Positions 58,275 through 64,000 of a stretch of 64,000 nt of DNA are shown here, piece after piece. The position numbers were made by a program, and so were the translations under genes. Source of the stretch: Spongiibacter sp. IMCC21906. Lineage in GTDB: Bacteria; Pseudomonadota; Gammaproteobacteria; Pseudomonadales; Spongiibacteraceae. The stretch lies in assembly GCF_001010805.1 (NCBI RefSeq), contig NZ_CP011477.1, positions 1,379,001-1,443,000 of the forward strand, given 5' to 3'. The notes beneath the pieces are model-generated. The model was not told where the DNA came from, searched no databases, and worked only from the letters and a program-made list of their open reading frames with translations. Numbering within the stretch: the stretch's first letter is position 1; every line of letters starts with the position of its first letter.

Positions 58275-59153
58275 ATGATGAATAAATGGCCCTCGCTTGC
58301 TGCCGTGCTGGTAGTGGTTTTAATTGCAGCGCTAATAGCGACATTGGCTGGGCAAAATCTAAGCTTGGCGCTGGGTGTGAATAGTTTGTTGTTACTGGCG
58401 GGCTGGATTTTTTTGATTCAGTGGTTGGGCTTTTTGCATGCCTGGTTTACTCAGACCGAGCGCTATTACGACCTGTTGGGCAGTCTGACGTATATCTCTG
58501 CTACGGTGTTGGCGTTGGGGTTTGCCGAGTCGCTGGATGTTCGTCGGATTATTTTAGCCGCTGTTGTGCTGGCGTGGGCGGGACGGTTAGGAATGTTCTT
58601 ATTCAAGCGCATTGTGGCCGCGGGTAAAGACAGCCGTTTTGATGATATTAAACCCTATTGGTATCGTTTTTTAATGGCGTGGACGTTGCAGGGCTTGTGG
58701 GTGTTTTTAACCTTGAGCGGAGTGCTGATTTGTCTGTTGGCAAAAACATCGCTGGCAATAGGCTATTTAGGCGTGCTGGGGCTGTTGGTTTGGCTGGCGG
58801 GTTTTGTTATTGAAGTGTTTGCCGATGCCCAAAAACAGGAATTCCGTAAGAACCCCGCCAATCGCCAGCAATTTATACACTCGGGACTTTGGGCTTGGTC
58901 GCGACACCCCAACTATTTTGGTGAGATTGTCATGTGGCTGGGAGTGGCACTTATGGCGCTGCCAGTCTTTGCGGGTTGGCAGTATTTGGGCTTGGTCTCA
59001 CCGCTGTTTGTGTACCTGGTGTTGACCAAAATCAGCGGCATACCCATGCTGGAAAAATCCGCAGAATCCCGCTGGGGCGATGACCCCGCATATCAAGCCT
59101 ATGTCCGCGACACCCCGGTGTTGTGGCCAAAGGCACCGCGTTCTTCTCAGTGA
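58275..59153 (+). CDS. DUF1295 (steroid 5-alpha-reductase-like) membrane protein
   Basis: A 292-residue polytopic protein with about seven hydrophobic segments. The C-terminal part carries the DUF1295/isoprenylcysteine methyltransferase-like signature: EVFADAQKQEFRKNPANRQQ, then SGLWAWSRHPNYFGEIVMWL, and a final KISGIPMLEKSAESRWGDD. These bind a nucleotide cofactor in related reductases and methyltransferases. The substrate is unknown. GAGGTAAG precedes the tandem ATGs at 58275 and 58278. A repeat array follows the gene. Confidence 0.9.
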   Translation: MMNKWPSLAAVLVVVLIAALIATLAGQNLSLALGVNSLLLLAGWIFLIQWLGFLHAWFTQTERYYDLLGSLTYISATVLALGFAESLDVRRIILAAVVLAWAGRLGMFLFKRIVAAGKDSRFDDIKPYWYRFLMAWTLQGLWVFLTLSGVLICLLAKTSLAIGYLGVLGLLVWLAGFVIEVFADAQKQEFRKNPANRQQFIHSGLWAWSRHPNYFGEIVMWLGVALMALPVFAGWQYLGLVSPLFVYLVLTKISGIPMLEKSAESRWGDDPAYQAYVRDTPVLWPKAPRSSQ

Positions 59154-59941
59154 GATTGTGGGGTCCGGACTTTGAATCACCGCCAGTGTTAAAACGTTTC
59201 TCCGAGCAACTGGATCCCGGCTCGCTATCGCGTCCGGGATGACGGGGCGGTGTTGTCGTCATACCGGCCCCCGGCTCGTAGGCCGGGGCAGGCTTTGAGC
59301 TTGTATCCAGTAAGCCACCGTAGTTTGAGCTACAGCCAGTGCTAAAACGTTTCTCTGAGCAGCTGGATCCCGGCTCGCTATCGCGTCCGGGATGACGGGG
59401 CGGTGTTGTCGTCATACCGGCCCTGAGCCGGTATCCAGTAAGCCACCGTAGTTGGAGCCACTGCCAGTGTTAAAACGTTTCTCCGAGCAACTGGATCCCG
59501 GCTCGCTATCGCGTCCGGGATGACGAAGTGGGGGAATCATCTGGCTGTGTCCAGCATGACTGGGCGGTATCATCCCTCTCTGCCTGAAATGGCAGAGGGG
59601 CGTCGTGCTGTGTTCGGGATGACGAAGTGAGGGGTATCGTTGATCTCCCCATGCCGTTATACCGGCCCCCGGCTCGTAGGCCGGGGCAGGCTTTGAGCCG
59701 GTATCCAGTAATCCGCCGTAGCTTGAGTCACCGCCAGTGCTAAAACGTTCCACCGAGCAACTGGAGCCCGGCTCGCTATCGCGTCCGGGATGACGGGGAG
59801 GAGGATCATCCTGCTACGTTCTGGGTGATGGAAGTAGGATCAGTATGTGCGATTCTGGTCTGAGCCTGTTTTAATAGTCTTTCTGTTTATTGTGGCTAAC
59901 GAGTCAGACGCCGCGGTCTTCGATAACAAGGAATTGCGTTG
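59154..59941. repeat. Array of dispersed-type palindromic repeats, about 600 bp
   Basis: Two repeat modules alternate in this gap. Module A, 63 bases containing AAAACGTTTCTCCGAGCA and the hairpin arms TCCCGG/CCGGGA around CTCGCTATCGCGT, occurs at 59182-59244, 59335-59397, 59463-59525 and 59733-59795 with few differences. Module B, from GTCATACCGG to a GTATCCAGTAA end, occurs at 59258-59323, 59411-59451 (internal part deleted) and 59656-59721. Between the third and fourth A copies another palindrome (CCCTCTCTGCC with GGCAGAGGGG near 59574-59600) is inserted. Open frames across it are repeat artefacts. 59800-59941 shows no further element except the antiporter ribosome binding site. Confidence 0.9.
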
Positions 59942-61501
59942 ATGATAGAACCCTTACTTGTCGCTATGGCTTTTCTGATCGGATTGCTATTCCGGCGAAT
60001 AGGGACGCCGCCTTTGCTGGGGTATCTGGCGGCGGGTTTTTTTGCCGGTGCGTTGAATATCGGCGATGCGGTGCAAATTAATAAGCTCGCAGATTTGGGC
60101 ATTGTACTGTTGTTGTTCACCATCGGGCTCAAACTGAATCCTCGGCAGCTGATGGCACCGCAGGTCTGGGCGGTGGCGGGTTTGCATACGGCGATTGTGG
60201 TGCCGCTGACCGCAGCGGTGCTGATGTTGCTGCATTTTCTTATTCCGGGTTTGGCGCAGCTTGAGCCTAAGTTAGCTTGGACCTTGGCTTTTGCCTTGTC
60301 GTTTTCTAGCACGGTGTTTGCGGTCAAGATATTTGATGAGCGGGGCGAGGGCGCTGCGCTTCACGCCAAAATCGCCATCGGTATTTTAATTATCCAAGAT
60401 ATTATGGCGGTGATTTATTTGGTGGCCACCGCCGAGCACCCACCGTCGCCCTGGGCTGTTGGCTTGTTAGCTTTGCCCCTGCTGCGGCCGGTGATGATTT
60501 ATTTCATGCGCCAAGCGGGCCACGGTGAGCTGCTGGTGTTGTTTGGTTTCTCTGTGGCGCTCGGCAGTGCGGCGTTGTTTGAAGTGCTGCATTTAAAGGC
60601 GGGTTTGGGCGCGCTTATTTTTGGGGTGTTGCTATCAAACGCCAGCAAAAGTGCCGAGTTGTACAAAGAGCTGATTAATTTTAAAGATATTTTCTTAACT
60701 GCATTTTTTCTCAGTGTTGGCTATTACGGCCTGCCAAGCGGGCAAATGTTGGTGGTGGCGGTTTTACTGTCATTGTTAATCTTCTTACGGCCGATGATTT
60801 ATTTTGGTCTGCTGCTGTTATTCCGTCTGCGGGCGCGCACCTCCATGCTCACGGGATTATCTTTGTTTAACTACAGTGAGTTTGGCCTCATTGTGGCAGC
60901 CTTGGCTGTGCAAGGGGGTGTGTTACCCGCCCAGTGGTTAACAACACTGGCCGTGGCAATGGCCTTATCACTCTTTGTTGCTGTGCCTTTCAATACCCAT
61001 ATCCACCGACTCTATGCGCAAATGGCGCCGCGCTTACAGCGGCTTGAGCGCAAGCAGCTGTTAATGCAGGAGCGGGGTGTCGATTTGGGTGACGCTGAAA
61101 TTGTGATATTGGGAATGGGGCGGATTGGCTCCGGCGCTTACGCTTATCTTAATGAGCATTTTCCCGGCACGATTGTTGGTGTAGAAGAGAGTGCCGAGAA
61201 GGCGCTTAAGCATGAAGCAGAGGGGCTGCGTTGCGTGTTTGGTGACGCCAGCGATAGAGACTTTTTGGAGCGGGCAGAGCTGCACCGACGCAAAATGTTG
61301 TTGATTAGTCTGACCAATCATTCTGAAAATATCGATGTGGTTAAATTACTACAACAGCTAAATTACCGCGGTAAAATTGCGGTGGTATCGCGGTTTCCAG
61401 ACCAAGCCAAAGAGCTGGAAGATATGGGTTGTATTACGTTTAACCTCTATGCAGAAGCGGGTCATGGTTTTGCAGAGCGAGCGATGGAGGAGATTGCTTA
61501 A
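59942..61501 (+). CDS. CPA2-family cation:proton antiporter with RCK (TrkA-N) domain
   Basis: A 519-residue membrane transporter. About twelve transmembrane segments form the Na+/H+ exchanger domain (residues ~1-370), with RIGTPPLLGYLAAGFFAG, LGIVLLLFTIGLKLNP and ALSFSSTVFAVKIFDERGE typical of the KefB/YbaL group. The C-terminal RCK N-domain has the nucleotide-binding VILGMGRIGSGAYAYL near residue 384 and VFGDASDRDFLERA. It likely exports K+ or Na+ for H+ under nucleotide control. No KefF/KefG ancillary gene is nearby. ATG at 59942 with AAGGA nine bases before it; a TTG at 59939 is possible. Confidence 0.92.
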   Translation: MIEPLLVAMAFLIGLLFRRIGTPPLLGYLAAGFFAGALNIGDAVQINKLADLGIVLLLFTIGLKLNPRQLMAPQVWAVAGLHTAIVVPLTAAVLMLLHFLIPGLAQLEPKLAWTLAFALSFSSTVFAVKIFDERGEGAALHAKIAIGILIIQDIMAVIYLVATAEHPPSPWAVGLLALPLLRPVMIYFMRQAGHGELLVLFGFSVALGSAALFEVLHLKAGLGALIFGVLLSNASKSAELYKELINFKDIFLTAFFLSVGYYGLPSGQMLVVAVLLSLLIFLRPMIYFGLLLLFRLRARTSMLTGLSLFNYSEFGLIVAALAVQGGVLPAQWLTTLAVAMALSLFVAVPFNTHIHRLYAQMAPRLQRLERKQLLMQERGVDLGDAEIVILGMGRIGSGAYAYLNEHFPGTIVGVEESAEKALKHEAEGLRCVFGDASDRDFLERAELHRRKMLLISLTNHSENIDVVKLLQQLNYRGKIAVVSRFPDQAKELEDMGCITFNLYAEAGHGFAERAMEEIA

Positions 61502-61693
61502 GGAGCCGTAGCTGGCAAGGCGGTATGGCAAGGGGCTCCCTAGAGGACATGTCTGGCCGCCAGATGCTCAAGCACTATACTTCAGGAATTAGCGCACAAA
61601 TCCGATTTATTTTTCATGGCAGACTCGCCGTAAGATGGGTAAATGGCCCATGATGACGACTTGATATAAGCGCGACAGGATGTGGATCGTAGT

Positions 61694-63007
61694 ATGGAGA
61701 ACAACAACGCGTGGTTGCAGGCTGAGCTTGCTCAGTGGGTGCGAGAAGGGCTGATTAGCGACGAGCAAGCTCGACGGCTTTACGCCCGTTATCCCATCAT
61801 GCAAGACAGCGCCAGGCGTCGTAGCCAGCCTTGGGGCAAGCTTATCTTCTCGGCTTTGGGCGTGTTGGTATTTGGCCTTGGCATTATTCTTTTATTTGCC
61901 TATAACTGGGATGCTATGCACCGCTATGCCAAATTGGCCGTGATTGGTCTCTCCCTTGTTATCGCCCACAGTGCCGGGTTTTACTTACAAACACGTAAAA
62001 AACAAGCTCGTCTTGCTGACTGTTTCCACTTATTGGGTACGATGTTGTTTGGTGCCGGGATCTGGCTGGTTTCCCAGATTTACCATATCAGTGGCCATTA
62101 CCCCGATGCCTTTATGCTCTGGGCAGGCGGTGCTGTCATTATGGCGTGGGTTTTACCCTCGGCGGCGCAGGGTATGTTGGCTGCCGTATTAATTGTGCTG
62201 TGGAGTGGTTTGGAGATTTTTGAATTCCAGACATTTCACCAGTTGGGAACATGGGGCTTGGTGCTGACAATACTGCCCTTGGCGTGGCTGCAGCGCTCAC
62301 TGCCGTTATTTGGTCTCAGTCTACTGCTGTTGCCGTTAAGCTATTGCTTCACGGTGAGCGCGCTAAACGACGTTCTGGTGTTGTTATCGCTGTGGTGGAT
62401 CGCCGGGGCATACTTGGCACTTTCTCGCTTGTCTTCCGCTTCGCCCTTTCCGGAAAGCAGTAAGCCGCTGCGAAAAATCGCTTTACTTATATTGCTGCCG
62501 CTCTTGTTTCTGAGCAGTTTTATGGATATTGCCGATACCAGTTTGGTGGCCGTATTTTCAAATGCTTATCAGACCGCGTATTACACGCTTCCCTTATTAG
62601 CGTTTATTGCAAGCTGGAGCGTGGTCATACTTCGGGAACAAAGTCGGCCCCAGCATCTTCGTGATTGGTTTGAATCCGCGATGGTTATTCTTAGTGGCAT
62701 ACTGGTGCTTGGCTTGAGCCTGGGGCTGAATATCGCTGTCCTTGCCTGTGTGATGGCCAACTTTTTTGTGCTGGGGTTTGCGCTGTTATTTATTTGGCGG
62801 GGGACCGAATCGGTGCACTGGCGGCTCACCACCTTGGGGTGCTTATTGTTGGCAGCACTAGTTTTTGCCCGGTTTAACGATTTGTTTGAAAGCCTGTTGG
62901 CAAGGGCGGTGGTGTTTTTGCTATTAGGCGCGGTGATGTTTGTGGTGGGGCTGCGTTACTCCCGTCAAAGCGAGCGGCAAAAAATCATGAGGTCACGGCA
63001 TGCGTAG
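61694..63007 (+). CDS. DUF2157 domain membrane protein
   Basis: A 437-residue protein. A soluble N-terminal DUF2157 region (WLQAELAQWVREGLISDEQA, ARRLYARYP) is followed by about twelve hydrophobic segments, beginning with IFSALGVLVFGLGIILLFAYNWD. The function is unknown. The start at 61694 has GGAT six bases upstream; a GTG at 61682 would add four residues. Its end overlaps the next gene by eight bases; DUF2157 and GDYXXLXY genes are regularly paired. Confidence 0.88.
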   Translation: MENNNAWLQAELAQWVREGLISDEQARRLYARYPIMQDSARRRSQPWGKLIFSALGVLVFGLGIILLFAYNWDAMHRYAKLAVIGLSLVIAHSAGFYLQTRKKQARLADCFHLLGTMLFGAGIWLVSQIYHISGHYPDAFMLWAGGAVIMAWVLPSAAQGMLAAVLIVLWSGLEIFEFQTFHQLGTWGLVLTILPLAWLQRSLPLFGLSLLLLPLSYCFTVSALNDVLVLLSLWWIAGAYLALSRLSSASPFPESSKPLRKIALLILLPLLFLSSFMDIADTSLVAVFSNAYQTAYYTLPLLAFIASWSVVILREQSRPQHLRDWFESAMVILSGILVLGLSLGLNIAVLACVMANFFVLGFALLFIWRGTESVHWRLTTLGCLLLAALVFARFNDLFESLLARAVVFLLLGAVMFVVGLRYSRQSERQKIMRSRHA

Positions 63008-64000
63008 CGCATTGATTATTGCCGCAGTGGTGGCGCAGCTATTGGTGCTGGTGATAATGGCTGGCCAGCGAGAGTGGATTTTGCAAAAGGGTGAGCGGGT
63101 GTATATCCGAACGGCACCCGTCGATCCACGGGACCCTATGCGGGGCGACTATGTTCGCCTGAGCTACGCACTTAACTCTCAAAGTCTTTCTGCGTTTAAA
63201 GGGGGTTCTACTGAGAAGCTCCAGCGCGGCAGCCGGGTTTATGCGGTGTTGCGCAAGCATTATGACGACCTCTATGAATTGGATTACCTAAGCCAGCAAC
63301 GCCCCACAAAAATGCCGTTTATCACAGGCCGGGTGCGCTACGTTTATGACGACGTGCTACAAGGTTATGTCGATATTGATTACGGTATTGAACAGTTATT
63401 TGTGCAGCAGGGCAAAGGTCTCGATATTGAAAAACGTCGGGGCCAGCGCGACAGCTTGCAGGTGCCAATGGAGGTCGAGCTTGCCATAGGTGATGCAGGC
63501 CAGGCACAGATTACCAATTATCGCTGGAGCCCATTGGGTATTCAATTACGGCGATTGGACAGAGACAATACTGGCGCTGCAACAAATGACGGCCCCCGCA
63601 GCCCAGTGCTGGAATTTAGCCTGCAGAATGTTTCTGATGAGGTACTGAGTATTGTCGATGGCGACAGTCACTGTGCGCTGCAGCTGCAAATGCTGTCCGG
63701 CCGGGGCGGTTTTGCAAAACCCCGCTACCAGTTATGTGGCCCCACCGAGCTAGATAAGGAGCAGACCATTACCTTGGCACCGGGGCAGTCCCACACCGTG
63801 GTCGTCGATTTAAATCAGCCCCGTTGGTATATGCAGTCTAGCCGCGACGGCGATCGTTGGGGCAGTATTGCTGAACTGGCAGCAACACAGCGGTTCCGTT
63901 TATTGTATAAACCACATAGTGTCTCAGAACTTAAGACCGGGCTACAGAACGTATGGCCAGGCAGTATTGTCAGCTCAGCCTTTAATGCAAGAGGACAAAT
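63000..64000 (+). CDS. GDYXXLXY family protein, cut by window end
   Basis: An open frame from ATG 63000 to the right edge (at least 333 codons). It has an N-terminal signal anchor (ALIIAAVVAQLLVLVIMAGQ) and TAPVDPRDPMRGDYVRLSY near residue 40, which carries the family motif GDYxxLxY. A repeat of related beta structure appears near residues 100-135 (ITGRVRYVYDDVLQGYVDID). The part near residues 185-320 resembles an added exported domain with two cysteines. The gene overlaps the DUF2157 stop by eight bases, indicating coupling. Function unknown. Confidence 0.87.
   Translation, partial: MRSALIIAAVVAQLLVLVIMAGQREWILQKGERVYIRTAPVDPRDPMRGDYVRLSYALNSQSLSAFKGGSTEKLQRGSRVYAVLRKHYDDLYELDYLSQQRPTKMPFITGRVRYVYDDVLQGYVDIDYGIEQLFVQQGKGLDIEKRRGQRDSLQVPMEVELAIGDAGQAQITNYRWSPLGIQLRRLDRDNTGAATNDGPRSPVLEFSLQNVSDEVLSIVDGDSHCALQLQMLSGRGGFAKPRYQLCGPTELDKEQTITLAPGQSHTVVVDLNQPRWYMQSSRDGDRWGSIAELAATQRFRLLYKPHSVSELKTGLQNVWPGSIVSSAFNARGQ

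Noticed and set aside
58126-58344. 72-codon minus-strand frame before the DUF1295 gene
   Set aside because: It overlaps the start of a well-supported gene, and its sequence has no family features.
59032-59753. Two minus-strand open frames of 127 and 113 codons in the 59 kb gap
   Set aside because: They read through the palindromic repeats, contain the same peptide blocks again and again, and share no protein-like features.
59182-59795. Possible CRISPR array
   Set aside because: The repeats are 63 bases, palindromic, irregularly spaced, and the intervening DNA is itself repeated; no cas genes are nearby.
1-64000. Prophage, insertion sequence, integron, tRNA or rRNA genes
   Set aside because: None of the open frames resembles a transposase, integrase or phage protein, and I saw no cloverleaf or rRNA sequence on reading.

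Overview
This 64 kb window is chromosomal DNA of a gammaproteobacterium. Gene content and order repeatedly match blocks I recall from Pseudomonas aeruginosa: bamD/rluD/pgeF/clpB with pilSR, minor pilins, ispH, fkpB, lspA, ileS, ribF and murJ; dsbD, aroQ, accBC, prmA, dusB, fis, purH, purD and retS; and vfr, an osmC-like gene and coq7. The joins between blocks and several genes differ from Pseudomonas, so a marine relative (Cellvibrionales/Spongiibacteraceae type) is my inference. Coding density is high. I see no tRNA, rRNA, phage, insertion sequence or CRISPR array.

Layout. 1-7.7 kb (+): end of nudF, then murJ, ribF, ileS, lspA, fkpB and ispH. 7.8-18.5 kb: type IV pilus region, with a divergent fimT (-), a 166-bp self-complementary element, tandem LytTR/AlgR-type sites, the operon fimU-pilV-pilW-pilX-pilY1-pilE (+), and pilSR (-). 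18.7-25.9 kb: nadE, bamD, rluD, pgeF, and clpB behind a textbook sigma-32 promoter. 26-30.5 kb: a little-characterised secreted/membrane module (DUF4331 protein, small lipoprotein, TPR protein, HupE/UreJ-like membrane protein) and a DUF4124 protein. 31-33.3 kb: ilvIH behind a long structured leader. 33.5-35.8 kb: vfr, osmC-like, VOC protein, coq7. 35.8-49.2 kb (all -): retS-like sensor, purD, purH, fis, dusB, a zinc-ribbon/DUF3426 protein, prmA, accC, accB, aroQ, dsbD. 49.4-54.9 kb: PCu(A)C copper chaperone, DUF2333 protein, YajG-like lipoprotein, an adenosine-kinase-like protein (-), and mrcB (PBP1b), whose last ~55 codons are in another frame. 55.1-58.1 kb (-): aspartic protease, modF-like ABC protein, LOG-family protein. 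58.3-64 kb (+): DUF1295 protein, a ~600-bp array of dispersed-type repeats, a CPA2 antiporter with an RCK domain, and a DUF2157/GDYXXLXY pair cut by the window end.

Functional themes. The window combines envelope biogenesis (murJ, lspA, bamD, mrcB), core metabolism, and much of a surface-attachment control circuit: pilus tip genes, PilSR, a Vfr-type cAMP regulator and a RetS-type sensor. The most notable observations are AlgR-like tandem sites before the minor pilin operon, loss of the ATP-binding signatures in the RetS-like protein, an intrinsic terminator lying inside the signal-peptide codons of the TPR gene of the DUF4331 module, and a one-base frameshift near the end of mrcB.
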